A stretch of DNA of 64,000 bases, from positions 83,590-147,589 of the forward strand of contig NKIM01000010.1 in NCBI GenBank assembly GCA_002255955.1, written 5' to 3'. Position numbers and translations under genes: made by a program. Shown here piece by piece: positions 8,789 through 17,754 of the stretch (position 1 is the first letter of the stretch; the number at the start of each line of letters is the position of its first letter). The stretch comes from Burkholderiales bacterium PBB2. GTDB taxonomy: Bacteria > Pseudomonadota > Gammaproteobacteria > Burkholderiales > Burkholderiaceae_C. Under the pieces are notes generated by a model. The model did not search any database, was not told the origin of the DNA, and was given only the letters and a program-made list of their open reading frames with translations.

Positions 8789-9724
8789 ATGCATCTGATG
8801 ATTCCCCACGCCAGCGCCCTGGGCGAGGCATGCCAGCACAGCCTGGGCGAGCTGAACCTGCCCCATTTGAGCGAACTGCTGGGCCGCCTGAGCCCGGACG
8901 GCGCGGCCATCGGCGACGACGAGTACAGCCTCAACACCCCGCAGGAACTGGCCCTGGCCCAGCTGCGCGGCAGCCAGGCCGCGCCGGGCGAGCTGCCCAC
9001 CGCTGCGTGGCTGGCCCGCAGCCTGGGGCTGGACGAGCGCCTGGCCTGGGCACGCCTGACGCCCCTGCATCTGGCCGTGGGGGCTGACCACATCACCGCC
9101 TACAACCCCGAGGAGCTGCAGCTCAGCGAGTTCGATTCGCGCGCCCTCTTCGAGGCCCTGGCCGAGCTCTGGCCCAGCCAGGAGGGCTGGGCGGCGCAAT
9201 GGGTGGACAGCCAAACCTGGCTGATCGGCCACGCCAGCCTGCAAGGCCTGGCCAGCGCCAGCCTGGACCGCATCCTGGCCCGCAATGTGGCGGCCTGGAT
9301 GCCCGAGGCCCGACTGCTGCGCCGCCTGCAAAACGAGATCCAGATGCTGCTGCACGAACACCCGCTCAACCAGGCACGCGAGCAGCGCGGCGTGCTGGCC
9401 GTCAATTCGGTCTGGATCAGCGGCTGCGGCCGCGCCGAGGGCGGCGAACTGCCCGCGCAGCTGCAATTGGACGAGCGCCTGCGCGCGCCTTTGTTGGCGG
9501 GTGACTGGGCCGCCTGGTCGGAAGCCTGGGTGGCCCTGGACGCCGGCCCGGTGGCGCGCGCGCTCGACCTGGCGCGCAAGTCCCACCCCTCGCTGCGCCT
9601 GACCCTGTGTGGCGAGCGCTTCGCGCAGTGCTACAGCCTGCGCCCCAGCGGCGCCCTGCAAGGCCTGTGGCAGCGCCTGAGCCCACCGCGCGCCAACACC
9701 ACCGAACTGCTGGGGGCCCTGTGA
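8789..9724 (+). CDS. RpfE-type / phosphoglycerate mutase-like protein next to recJ
   Basis: A 311-residue cytoplasmic protein that I recognise as the conserved gene found upstream of recJ in many Burkholderiales, annotated there as regulatory protein RpfE-type or phosphoglycerate mutase. It has conserved patterns such as LTPLHLAVGADH and NSVWISGCG but no catalytic motif that I can assign. The start was set at the ATG at 8789 (MHLMIPHAS), which leaves out an unconserved 28-residue extension. Its stop overlaps the GTG start of recJ, so the two are coupled. True function is unknown. Confidence 0.7.
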   Translation: MHLMIPHASALGEACQHSLGELNLPHLSELLGRLSPDGAAIGDDEYSLNTPQELALAQLRGSQAAPGELPTAAWLARSLGLDERLAWARLTPLHLAVGADHITAYNPEELQLSEFDSRALFEALAELWPSQEGWAAQWVDSQTWLIGHASLQGLASASLDRILARNVAAWMPEARLLRRLQNEIQMLLHEHPLNQAREQRGVLAVNSVWISGCGRAEGGELPAQLQLDERLRAPLLAGDWAAWSEAWVALDAGPVARALDLARKSHPSLRLTLCGERFAQCYSLRPSGALQGLWQRLSPPRANTTELLGAL

Positions 9725-11469
9725 ACGCGCCCCGCCTGCTGCCGCGCGAGGTGCCGCCTCGCACCGCCTGGGCACTGGAACAAGCCGGCATCGCGCCGCT
9801 TCTGGCGCGCCTGTTCGCCTCGCGCGGCGTCAGCTCGGCCGAAGAGCTGGACGACGGCCTGGCCCGCTTGCTGCCCCCCGAGGATTTGAAAGGCATCCAG
9901 GAGGCCGCGCGCTTGCTGGCTGACTGCATCGAGCAGCGCCAGCGTATCTGCCTGGTGGCAGATTACGACTGCGACGGCGCCACCGCCTGCACCGTGGCCC
10001 TGCGCGGCCTGGCCCTGCTGGGCGCGGCGCCCGAGCAGCTCTGCTACGTGGTGCCCGACCGCGCCATCCATGGCTACGGTCTGACGCCAGCCATCGTCGA
10101 GCTGGCCCTGCCGCAACGGCCCCAGCTCTTGATGACCGTGGACAACGGCATTGCCAGCATGGCCGGCGTGGCCCATGCCAAGGCCCTGGGCCTGCGCGTG
10201 CTGGTGACCGACCACCACCTGCCCGCCGTGATTGACGGCCGGATCGAGCTGCCCGCGGCCGACGCCCTGGTCAACCCCAGCCAGCCCGGCTGCGGCTTTG
10301 CCAGCAAGAACCTGGCCGGCGTGGGCGTAGCTTTTTACGTGCTGCTGGCCCTGCGCAGCGAGCTGCGCCAGCGCGGCCGCTACGACAACACACCGCAGCC
10401 CAAACTCGACGGCCTGCTGGACCTGGTGGCCCTGGGCACGGTGGCCGATGTGGTCAAGCTCGACGCCAACAACCGCCGCCTGGTCGCGCAAGGGCTCAAG
10501 CGCATGCGTGCCGGCAGGGTGCAGCCTGGCATCGCCGCCCTGTTCACCGCCGCCGGCCGCGACTGCAGCCGCGCCAATGCCTTCGACCTCGGCTTTGCCC
10601 TGGGCCCTCGCATCAATGCCGCCGGCCGGCTCTCGGACATGACCCTGGGCATCGAATGCCTGCTCAGCGACGACCCGACCCGCGCCCTGGAACTGGCACG
10701 TCAGCTCGACGCCATCAACCGGGAAAGGCGCGAGATCGAAGCCGATATGCGCGAGCAGGCCGAGTTCAAGCTCGACGAACTGATGCAGGACCCGCGCCTC
10801 AAGGGTGAGCCCCCCGCCGCCCTGGCCCTGTTCGAACCCGAGTTCCACGAGGGCGTGGTCGGCATCATTGCCTCGCGCCTCAAGGACCGCATCCACCGGC
10901 CCACCTTCGTCTTCGCCCGTGGCGCCGACGGTCAACTCAAGGGCTCAGGCCGCTCCATCCCCGGCTTTCATCTGCGCGACGCCCTGGACCTGGTCAGCAA
11001 GCGCCACCCCGAGCTGCTCAAGAAGTTCGGCGGCCACGCCATGGCGGCCGGCTGCACCCTGGCCGACGACGGCTTCGAGCGCTTCGATCAAGCTTTGCAA
11101 GACGTGGCGGCCGAATGGCTGGACGCAGCCGCCCTGACCCGCACCTTGCGCACCGATGGCCCCCTGGCCCCGGAGCTGTTCACCGCCGACACCGTGCGCG
11201 CCCTGGACGCCCAGGTCTGGGGCCAGGCTTTCGAAGCGCCGCTGTTCTGCGACCGGGTCGAGGTGATCTCGCAGCGCATCGTCGGCGAGCGTCACCTCAA
11301 GCTGCGCCTGCGCCAGGGGGGTGCCCTGCGCGATGCGATCTGGTTCGGCCACATCGAGCCGGTGCCCGAGCGCGGCCTCTTGGCCTACCGCCTGAGCCTG
11401 GACGAATACCAGGGTCAGCAGCGGGTGCAGATGATCGTCGAGGCGATGACGGAAGAGGCCGGCGCCTAA
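9721..11469 (+). CDS. recJ: Single-stranded-DNA-specific exonuclease RecJ
   Basis: A 582-residue DHH-family nuclease. The phosphoesterase motifs appear in order: DYDCDG about residue 80, DNG about 140, DHH about 164, and the DHHA1 signature GGHAMAAG about 437, followed by the C-terminal OB-fold that binds DNA. It degrades single strands 5' to 3' in recombination and mismatch repair. The start is the GTG at 9721 overlapping the previous stop codon (GTGA), because the family N-terminus (RLLPREVPP) begins right after it and the longer frame upstream is a shadow of the previous gene. Length matches the family. Confidence 0.93.
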   Translation: MNAPRLLPREVPPRTAWALEQAGIAPLLARLFASRGVSSAEELDDGLARLLPPEDLKGIQEAARLLADCIEQRQRICLVADYDCDGATACTVALRGLALLGAAPEQLCYVVPDRAIHGYGLTPAIVELALPQRPQLLMTVDNGIASMAGVAHAKALGLRVLVTDHHLPAVIDGRIELPAADALVNPSQPGCGFASKNLAGVGVAFYVLLALRSELRQRGRYDNTPQPKLDGLLDLVALGTVADVVKLDANNRRLVAQGLKRMRAGRVQPGIAALFTAAGRDCSRANAFDLGFALGPRINAAGRLSDMTLGIECLLSDDPTRALELARQLDAINRERREIEADMREQAEFKLDELMQDPRLKGEPPAALALFEPEFHEGVVGIIASRLKDRIHRPTFVFARGADGQLKGSGRSIPGFHLRDALDLVSKRHPELLKKFGGHAMAAGCTLADDGFERFDQALQDVAAEWLDAAALTRTLRTDGPLAPELFTADTVRALDAQVWGQAFEAPLFCDRVEVISQRIVGERHLKLRLRQGGALRDAIWFGHIEPVPERGLLAYRLSLDEYQGQQRVQMIVEAMTEEAGA

Positions 11470-11478
11470 AATGCCCCG

Positions 11479-12384
11479 GTGAATCCAAACCTCGACCGCC
11501 AACCCGTCCACCAGTGGGCCCTCCACCACCTCAGCAATGCCGATTTGCATTGCCACTCGCGGGTGTCCGACGGCACCTTGCAGCCCGAGGAACTGGCGGC
11601 GCGGGCCAAGGCCAATGGCGTCGAGCTCTGGGCCCTGACCGACCACGACGAGGTGGGCGGCCAGCAGCGCGCGCTGGAAGCCGCCCAGGCCCTGGGCCTG
11701 GCCTACCTGACCGGGGTGGAGATTTCGGTCAGCTTTGCCGGCCGCGTGGTGCACATCGTCGGCCTGGGCTTTGACCATCACAACGAGGCCTTGATCCAGG
11801 GCTTGCGTGCCACCCGAGGTGGCCGCGAGCCGCGTGCCCGCGAGATGGCGGCCGGTCTGGCGGCGGTGGGCATCCGCGGCGCTTTCGAGGGCGCGCTGCA
11901 GTATGTGGGCAACCCGGAGCTGATCTCGCGCACCCATTTCGCCCGCTTCCTGGTCGAGGCCGGCCACTGCAGCGACATCAGCGAGGTGTTTCGCCGCTTC
12001 CTCACCGAGGGCAAGCCCGGTTATGTCGAACACCGCTGGGCCGGTCTGGGCGATGCCGTGCGCTGGCTGCGCGAGGCCGACGGCATGGCCGTGATCGCCC
12101 ACCCGGCGCGCTACGGCTTCACGCCCACCGAGGAGTACGCGCTCTTCACCGAGTTCATCGCCCACGGCGGCCGCGGCGTCGAGGTGGTGACCGGCAGCCA
12201 CACGGCCGCTGAGGCCGCCAAGTACACCGAGACGGCACTGGAGTTCGGCCTGCTGGCCTCGCGCGGCTCCGATTTCCATTCGCCCGACGAGAGCCGCATC
12301 GACCTCGGCCGCCTGGACGCCCTGTCCGGCCGCCTGCAGCCGATCTGGCTGGAGCTGGCGGACCGGGTGCATCCGCCGCAGTGA
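11479..12384 (+). CDS. PHP-domain 3',5'-nucleoside bisphosphate phosphatase (TrpH/RnmAB family)
   Basis: A 301-residue PHP phosphoesterase: metal motif ADLHCHS followed by SDG, then TDHDEVGG, GVEIS, AHPARYG and a C-terminal GSDFHSP. This set is that of the TrpH/YciV family, which hydrolyses 3',5'-bisphosphonucleotides and trims the 5' ends of short RNAs. The start is a GTG 9 bases after recJ, so it is likely in the recJ operon. Its neighbour downstream is yciO, a pairing conserved in many proteobacteria. Confidence 0.88.
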   Translation: MNPNLDRQPVHQWALHHLSNADLHCHSRVSDGTLQPEELAARAKANGVELWALTDHDEVGGQQRALEAAQALGLAYLTGVEISVSFAGRVVHIVGLGFDHHNEALIQGLRATRGGREPRAREMAAGLAAVGIRGAFEGALQYVGNPELISRTHFARFLVEAGHCSDISEVFRRFLTEGKPGYVEHRWAGLGDAVRWLREADGMAVIAHPARYGFTPTEEYALFTEFIAHGGRGVEVVTGSHTAAEAAKYTETALEFGLLASRGSDFHSPDESRIDLGRLDALSGRLQPIWLELADRVHPPQ

Positions 12385-12468
12385 GGGTGTGAACCCTGGC
12401 CGCGGGACGCGCGTGTCTTTTTCGCACCGCCCCGCGCACGCGCGCCGGAGCCAGCGCCACAATGGCCC

Positions 12469-13095
12469 ATGGCTCAGTTCTTCGAAGTTCACCCGGACAA
12501 CCCGCAGCCCCGCTTCCTGAAGCAGGTGGCGCAAATCCTGCACGGCGGCGGCATCGCCGCCATCCCCACCGACTCCAGCTATGCCCTGGTCTGCCATCTC
12601 GACGACAAGGCGGCAGCCGAAGCGCTGCGGCGCATTCGCGGCGTCGACGACAAGCACCACCTGACCCTGCTCTGCCGAGACCTCAGTGAGCTGGCCAGTT
12701 ATGCGCGCGTGGACAACCGCCAGTACCGCCTGCTCAAGATGGCGACGCCGGGGCCCTTCACCTTCATCCTGGAGGCGACCAAGGAAGTGCCGCGCCGCCT
12801 CTCCCACCCCTCGCGCCGCACCATCGGCCTGCGCGTGCCCGATCACCGCGTGACCCAGGACCTGCTGGCCATCTTTGGCCAGCCCCTGCTGGCCACCACC
12901 TTGATCGCGCCCGGCGACAGCGAACCTTTGAATGACGCGCAAGAGATCTCCGATCGCCTGGACAAGCAGCTTCAGGCCATCCTGGACGCCGGCGCCTGCG
13001 CCCGAGAACCCACGACCATCATCGACATGAGTCACGAAAACCCAGAATTGCTGCGCCAGGGGCGCGGAAATGCGGCAAGTCTGGGGCTTTTTTAA
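12469..13095 (+). CDS. YciO/Sua5-YrdC family protein (threonylcarbamoyl-AMP synthase-like)
   Basis: A 208-residue single YrdC domain, starting MAQFFEVHP and carrying IPTDSSYALVC (nucleotide/substrate site), the KHHLTLLC strand, ATPGPFTFIL and RTIGLRVPDH. These features match YciO, the paralogue of TsaC/Sua5, which can make threonylcarbamoyl-AMP for tRNA t6A synthesis, although YciO's physiological role is less certain. It lacks the Sua5 C-terminal domain. It follows trpH on the same strand. Confidence 0.87.
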   Translation: MAQFFEVHPDNPQPRFLKQVAQILHGGGIAAIPTDSSYALVCHLDDKAAAEALRRIRGVDDKHHLTLLCRDLSELASYARVDNRQYRLLKMATPGPFTFILEATKEVPRRLSHPSRRTIGLRVPDHRVTQDLLAIFGQPLLATTLIAPGDSEPLNDAQEISDRLDKQLQAILDAGACAREPTTIIDMSHENPELLRQGRGNAASLGLF

Positions 13096-13238
13096 CTTGA
13101 CCACGAGACGGGCTTTGCGATGATCCTTCAGTCTTCCAGCAGCCTGCCGAAGATCCACGGGTAGGCTGCTCACACAAAAAAACAGGGTGGCAGCGTCAGC
13201 CGTGGATGTTTGTTGTCATTAGGAAGAAAGCGCCCGCC

Positions 13239-14789
13239 ATGAGTCTTCTCTCAAAACTGCGTATCAGCCAGCGCTTGGGTTTGAGTTATGCCGTCCTGAT
13301 CGTTCTGCTGATCATCATCGGCAGTTACGGCGCCTACAGCGCCAACCGGCTGGCCAAGGATCTGGACACCACGGCCAACCAAAGCCTGGTCAAGATCGCC
13401 GCAGCGAACTCGCTGGAAGGCAATGTCAATGTGATCGCCCGCGCCGCACGCGATCTGCTGCTGCTGGACGAAGCCCGGCAGATCAAAAAGCAGAAAGCCG
13501 CCATCGACGGCGCCGTGCAGGAGAGCGAGAAACAGCTCTCCAGCCTGCAAAGCAGTCTGGACGGCAGTGAAGAAACTGCTCAGGTCGAGAAGGTCAAGGA
13601 AGCCCAGGCCAAGTTCTTCGCCTCGGTCAACAAGTTCCGCAAGGTACAGCAGGACGGCAGCCCCGATGAGGCGCGCGAGAGCCTGATCACCGATGTGCGT
13701 CCGGCCCAGCAGGCCTATCAAGACGGCCTCAAGGGCCTGGTCGATCTGCAATTCGAGAGCGCCCACGACCTGGCCGTCGCCGGGGGTGAGCTGGCCCGTA
13801 ATTCCGTGCTGGTGACCGTCGTGCTGGTGATCGCCGCGGTGGTGATCGGCGGCGCCGGTGGCCTGGCAATCGCACGCTCCATCGTCAGCCCGGTCAAGCA
13901 AGCCCAAGCCGCGGCCGATGCCATCCGCAACGGCGACCTGACCCACACCATCGGCGTGGCTGGCAGCGATGAGCTGGGCCAGATGCTGGAGGTGATGCAA
14001 GGCATGCAGGAAGCGCTGTCCGGCGTGGTCAGCAGCGTCAGCGCGGCCGCCGCCGACGTGGCGCAAAGTTCCAGTCAAATTGCCAGCGGCAACAACGATC
14101 TGTCCGACCGGACGGCGCGCTCGGCCTCCAGCCTGCAGACCACCGCCGCATCGGTGGAGCAGATCGCTGCCAACCTCAGCGGCGCCAGCGAGTTGACCCG
14201 CAAGGCGGCCGGCATCGCCAGCAAGGCCCGCAACTCGGCCAGCGCCGGCGGCAAGGCCGTGGCCCAGGTGGTGGCCACGATGGAAGAGATCAGCGCCAGC
14301 TCGCGCAAGATTGGCGACATCATTGGCGTAATCGATGGCATCGCCTTCCAAACCAACATCCTGGCCCTGAACGCTGCCGTGGAAGCGGCGCGTGCCGGCG
14401 AACACGGCCGCGGCTTCGCGGTCGTGGCATCCGAAGTGCGCGCCCTGGCCTCGCGTGCGGCCTCGGCCGCCAAGGAGATCAAGGTGCTGATCCAGGAATC
14501 CACGGTCAAGGTGGAAACCGGCACCGACCTGGTCAACAACGCCGGCGTGACCATCAGCAGCGTGGTCAACGAAGTCAACGACATGGGTCAGCTGATCGAG
14601 GAAATCTCGCACTCGGCACAGGAACAGGCGGCCGGCGTCGGCATCGTCAACAACGCCATGAACGAGCTCGATCGCAGCACCCAGCAGAACGCCAGCCTGG
14701 TGAGCGAACTGAGCCATTCCACCGAAGCCCTGACCAGCAGCTCCTCGCGCCTGCTGGAGGCTGTCGGCTTCTTCCGTACCCATCGCTGA
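13239..14789 (+). CDS. Methyl-accepting chemotaxis protein
   Basis: A 516-residue chemoreceptor: TM1 about residues 12-32, a short periplasmic four-helix-type sensor domain (about 33-185), TM2 about 187-210, HAMP, then a long coiled coil. The highly conserved hairpin tip is at about 362-400 ([33 protein letters not shown]). It controls CheA from the inner membrane. The C-terminus (FFRTHR) lacks the CheR/CheB-binding pentapeptide NWETF. The ATG at 13239 has AGGAAG upstream and gives a normal N-terminus; an earlier in-frame codon adds unlikely residues. The ligand is unknown. No che genes are adjacent. Confidence 0.92.
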   Translation: MSLLSKLRISQRLGLSYAVLIVLLIIIGSYGAYSANRLAKDLDTTANQSLVKIAAANSLEGNVNVIARAARDLLLLDEARQIKKQKAAIDGAVQESEKQLSSLQSSLDGSEETAQVEKVKEAQAKFFASVNKFRKVQQDGSPDEARESLITDVRPAQQAYQDGLKGLVDLQFESAHDLAVAGGELARNSVLVTVVLVIAAVVIGGAGGLAIARSIVSPVKQAQAAADAIRNGDLTHTIGVAGSDELGQMLEVMQGMQEALSGVVSSVSAAAADVAQSSSQIASGNNDLSDRTARSASSLQTTAASVEQIAANLSGASELTRKAAGIASKARNSASAGGKAVAQVVATMEEISASSRKIGDIIGVIDGIAFQTNILALNAAVEAARAGEHGRGFAVVASEVRALASRAASAAKEIKVLIQESTVKVETGTDLVNNAGVTISSVVNEVNDMGQLIEEISHSAQEQAAGVGIVNNAMNELDRSTQQNASLVSELSHSTEALTSSSSRLLEAVGFFRTHR

Positions 14790-14842
14790 GCGCAGAGCGA
14801 TCTGTTTTGCCACTCCATCCAAGACCACAGCAGAGGAACAAC

Positions 14843-15193
14843 ATGACCCCTTCGAATCGACCCACGCTGCTCACCCAGATGCTGCGCGCATCGGCTGGCC
14901 TGCTCGGCGCCCTCCTGATCGCCACCAGCGCCACGGCCTCCCCCAAGGTCTTGAAGAAGGTGCCGCCTGAGTTCCCGGCGGCTGCAACCAAGAAGAACAT
15001 CAAGACCGGCTCGGTCAAGGCCAAGATGAACATCGGCCCGGACGGCAAGGTCATCGATGTGCAGATCCTCGAATCCGAACCGCCGCGCATCTTCGACCGC
15101 GCCGTGACCGAGGCCCTGATGGAATGGCGCTTCGAAGGCAACGGCGAAAAGCAAACCCACGAAGTCAAACTCGTCTTCAGTAGCGAGGACTGA
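14843..15193 (+). CDS. Periplasmic TonB C-terminal-like protein
   Basis: A 116-residue protein with a Sec signal peptide (hydrophobic LLGALLIATSATA, cleavage probably after A-T-A) and a single small domain of the TonB C-terminal fold (P-x-F-P-A-A, ...G.V...I..DGKV.DV.ILES.P...FD.AV..AL..WRF). It lacks the N-terminal anchor and proline-rich spacer of true TonB, so it cannot by itself energise receptors. Such free TonB-C proteins are common in Burkholderiales, with unknown roles. The ATG at 14843 with AGAGGA upstream was chosen over an ATG at 14807. Confidence 0.78.
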   Translation: MTPSNRPTLLTQMLRASAGLLGALLIATSATASPKVLKKVPPEFPAAATKKNIKTGSVKAKMNIGPDGKVIDVQILESEPPRIFDRAVTEALMEWRFEGNGEKQTHEVKLVFSSED

Positions 15194-15200
15194 ACGTGGA

Positions 15201-15263
15201 CAGGCAAAGCCGCCTGCGCGGCTTTGCCTGCCTCGTTCAGGACGGCCCGCATGCTTGCGGGCC
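15201..15263. terminator. Two tandem strong hairpins between convergent genes
   Basis: Hairpin 1: a 13-bp perfect stem (15201-15213 with 15218-15230) and a 4-nt loop. Hairpin 2: an 8-bp stem GGCCCGCA/TGCGGGCC (15244-15263). Both sit between the convergent TonB-like and glutaredoxin genes and would work on both strands. U-tracts are missing, so termination may be inefficient. Confidence 0.5.
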
Positions 15264-15298
15264 GGCTGAGTTCGCACACACCGGTGCCAGCGACAAAG

Positions 15299-15700
15299 CT
15301 AGCGCTGCACAGCCCCCGCCTGCTCCAGCAGCGCCACCATCCGCGCCCGATCCAGACCCACGATGACCTGACCTCGAACCAGGAAGGTGGGCGTGCCCTG
15401 CGCCAGGGTCTCCCGGAAACGCTGCGCGCACTGCGCATTGCTCTCGATGAAGCACTCGGCGTAGGGAATGCGCTCCGCTTCAAACCATTCACGCGCCTGG
15501 GTGCAGTAGCTACAGCTGCGGCTGGATAGCATCACGATATCGCCCGGTTTTGCCCTCTCCCGAAGGCTTTGCGCCTGGCCCTCATGCAGGCCTTGGCGAG
15601 CCCAAGTGCTCAGCCCCCACACCACGGCGACGATCACCAGCAGCGGCCAGAGCTCGCGCCAAGTCACCGCCCCCAAAGACAAAAGGCGGCGCCGACTCAT
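15299..15700 (-). CDS. Membrane-anchored glutaredoxin-like protein
   Basis: A 133-residue protein with an N-terminal membrane anchor (about 18-34) and a glutaredoxin domain with the CxxC active site C63-S-Y-C66, the cis-proline in GTPTF and the closing helix. The anchor suggests an inner-membrane location; the basic MSRRR before it suggests that the catalytic domain faces the periplasm. It probably reduces disulfides or glutathionylated proteins. It is convergent with the TonB-like gene and lies just downstream, on the same strand, of the ridA gene. Confidence 0.8.
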   Translation of the reverse strand: MSRRRLLSLGAVTWRELWPLLVIVAVVWGLSTWARQGLHEGQAQSLRERAKPGDIVMLSSRSCSYCTQAREWFEAERIPYAECFIESNAQCAQRFRETLAQGTPTFLVRGQVIVGLDRARMVALLEQAGAVQR

Positions 15701-15737
15701 TTCGACACCGCCCTTTTGCCGTGTTGACGCCTGCCGC

Positions 15738-16088
15738 TCAAACCGCGGCGGTCACGACGATCTCGACCTTCCACTCCGGCCGGGCCAGCTTGGCCTCGAC
15801 CGTAGCGCGCGGCGGCGTGTGGCCTGGCACCACCCAAGCGTCCCAGGCGGCGTTCATGCCGGGGAAATCGGCCAGGTCGGCAATGTAGATCTGGGCGCGC
15901 AGGATCTTGCTCTTGTCGCTGCCGGCACGGGCCAGCAAGGCGTCGATCATGGCCAGCACCTGGGCCGTCTGGCCGGTGATGTCCTGGCTGGCGTCTTCCG
16001 GCACCTGGCCGGCCAGGTAGACCACGCCGTTGTGCACGGCCATCTCGGACATGCGGGCGCCGACATCAAAACGTTGGATCGTCGTCAT
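15738..16088 (-). CDS. RidA family protein (YjgF/YER057c/UK114)
   Basis: A 116-residue RidA-type protein with the signature R-A-x-V-E-A-x-L near the end (RATVEAKLARPEWKVEI) and the strand pattern VYLAGQVPED. The conserved catalytic Arg of true RidA deaminases is in this block. Expected role: hydrolysis of reactive enamine/imine intermediates, or a related RutC-like reaction. The start at 16088 overlaps the plsY stop (ATGA), so it is coupled to plsY. The much longer in-frame ORF upstream is only plsY in another frame. Confidence 0.88.
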   Translation of the reverse strand: MTTIQRFDVGARMSEMAVHNGVVYLAGQVPEDASQDITGQTAQVLAMIDALLARAGSDKSKILRAQIYIADLADFPGMNAAWDAWVVPGHTPPRATVEAKLARPEWKVEIVVTAAV

Positions 16089-16813
16089 TTCGTTGCTTGC
16101 CTTTCCTTCTTCTTGGGATGCTTGTGCGAATGGCCGTGGGCATGGACTGCCTCGGGACCATGCGGGTGTTTCTTGCTGCTGCCGGCGGGCGGCGCTGCGG
16201 CCGCCTTCTGGCCCAGGCGGCTTTCGGTGCCATTCATAAGCTTCTTGATATTGGCGCTGTGACGCCAGACCAACAGCAGGCCCATCAGCACCAGCACGCC
16301 GACATTGGGGCCGGTACCCCAACCGAACATCTCGTAGATGGGCGCGAACGCGGCGGAGACGATGGCCGCCAGGGACGAGTAGCGGGTGAAATAGGCAATC
16401 GCCAGCCAGGTCAGCAGCGTGGCGGCACCCAGCACCGGGTTCAGCGCCAGGATCACACCGGCCGCTGTGGCCACGCCCTTGCCGCCCTCGAAGCGGAAGA
16501 ACACCGGCCACAAATGACCCAGGAATGCGGCCAGGCCGACCAGAGCCGCCGTGCCTTCGCCGAGACCGAAGCGGGCGCCGAACTGCAGCACCAGCAGCAC
16601 CGGCACATAGCCTTTCAGCGCGTCAAACACCAGGGTCAGAATCGCCGCCGCCTTGTTGCCCGAGCGCAGCACATTGGTGGCACCAGGGTTGCCCGAGCCG
16701 TAGCTGCGAGGATCGGACAAGCCCATGGCCCGGCTGACGATGACGGCAAAGGACAGGGAACCGACGAGGTAGCCGACGAGCGCGGCCAGAACAGGGAAAA
16801 GAGTATCTTGCAT
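16085..16813 (-). CDS. plsY: Acyl-phosphate glycerol-3-phosphate acyltransferase PlsY
   Basis: A 242-residue integral membrane enzyme that makes lysophosphatidic acid from acyl-phosphate. The three PlsY motifs are visible: SYGSGNPGATNVLRSG, the GHLWPVFFRFEGGKGVATA loop, and the RH segment near the last helix. The core is about 200 residues as usual. The remaining 40 residues are an unusual tail rich in His, Lys and Ala (HPHGPEAVHAHGHSHKHPKKK), which may bind metal or lipid head groups. It forms an overlapping pair with the ridA gene. Confidence 0.92.
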   Translation of the reverse strand: MQDTLFPVLAALVGYLVGSLSFAVIVSRAMGLSDPRSYGSGNPGATNVLRSGNKAAAILTLVFDALKGYVPVLLVLQFGARFGLGEGTAALVGLAAFLGHLWPVFFRFEGGKGVATAAGVILALNPVLGAATLLTWLAIAYFTRYSSLAAIVSAAFAPIYEMFGWGTGPNVGVLVLMGLLLVWRHSANIKKLMNGTESRLGQKAAAAPPAGSSKKHPHGPEAVHAHGHSHKHPKKKERQATK

Positions 16814-16819
16814 GGGGCG

Positions 16820-17314
16820 CTATTCTGCACTGGCGCACTGCACCGCCCGCGCCTGCAGCAGCTCCGGCAGAACCCGCGGGTCCAAACCCACCAAGTAGCC
16901 GCGCCGCCCGCCATTGATGCAGATGCGCTCCAGCGCCAGGATGCTGGCCTCGACATAGACCGGCATGGTCTTGCGCGTGCCAAAAGGCGAGGTGCCGCCG
17001 ACCAGATAGCCGCTGTGGCGCTGCGCCACCTCGGGCTTGCAGGGCTCGACCTTTTTGCACGGGATCTGGCGCGCCAGTTCTTTCAAGCTGACCTTTTGGT
17101 CGCCGTGCATCAACACGATCATGGGCTGGGCGCGCTCGTCCTGCATGACCAGGGTCTTGACGACCTGGTGCTCGGGCACACCGAGCTGACGCGAACTTTC
17201 AGCGGTACCGCCATGCTCGACATAGTCGTAGACATGCTCGCTGAAGGCGATCTGGCGCTGGCGCAGGAACTGCGTGGCCGGGGTCTCGCTGACATGGGCT
17301 GTTTTCTTGGACAT
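16820..17314 (-). CDS. ybaK: Cys-tRNA(Pro)/Cys-tRNA(Cys) deacylase YbaK/EbsC
   Basis: A 164-residue single-domain editing protein. The conserved YbaK motifs are present: KTLV near residue 50 and the GGTSPFGTRK loop carrying the substrate-binding residues. It hydrolyses Cys-tRNA(Pro) and similar misacylated tRNAs in trans. The ATG at 17314 (MSKKTAHVSET) was chosen; the frame is open further upstream but without family similarity. It sits 7 bases before plsY on the same strand and is likely co-transcribed with plsY and ridA. Confidence 0.88.
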   Translation of the reverse strand: MSKKTAHVSETPATQFLRQRQIAFSEHVYDYVEHGGTAESSRQLGVPEHQVVKTLVMQDERAQPMIVLMHGDQKVSLKELARQIPCKKVEPCKPEVAQRHSGYLVGGTSPFGTRKTMPVYVEASILALERICINGGRRGYLVGLDPRVLPELLQARAVQCASAE

Positions 17315-17754
17315 GCGGGGAATTTTCACCGATGTCGACGCTGACTCAAGACCGGAGGCTGACAAGCCAGAAGCTAGGGGTTGTGAGTGCGCCTGTGCGG
17401 CCTAGCATGGGCATCGGAGCGGTACGGATCGCGGCAGTTGGAACTGCCAAAGCCCGCACAACAACCGCCCGGCCGCCACCGCGGACTGCCTTCAGCCAGG
17501 GCAGCCGCGGCCCGGCCTCGCTGCCATGCCCAGCCCGATGCTGGCTGCACCACGGGCCTCATGCAGCGTTTCTTCGTTGGGTTTGCGAGCTGCGCGCTGT
17601 GCGCAGTGCTGCGTTGATTTCAACGCCCTCGCCCACGCCCTTGCTTTGTCTTCTCATTCGTCTTGTCGTTTCACTCAACCTGGTCAGCCGGCCTCCGCAC
17701 GAGCCCGCCTGCCACCGGCCCTGCCCTGCGCGGGCCATTTTTGGGAGTTGCACC
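17315..17754. other. Intergenic region before the protease gene; no gene seen
   Basis: About 440 bases between divergent ybaK and the trypsin-like gene. The frames open here give low-complexity Arg/Pro/Ser translations and no recognisable protein. It presumably contains both promoters. No clear operator or RNA structure was found. Confidence 0.5.

Noticed and set aside
12111..12470. Minus-strand frames antisense to trpH
   Set aside because: Shadows of a well conserved PHP-domain gene.
13130..13200. Possible riboswitch or terminator before the chemoreceptor gene
   Set aside because: A stem (GCAGCCTGCC with GGTAGGCTGC) exists, but there is no U-tract and the conserved bases of the c-di-GMP (GEMM) riboswitch are missing.
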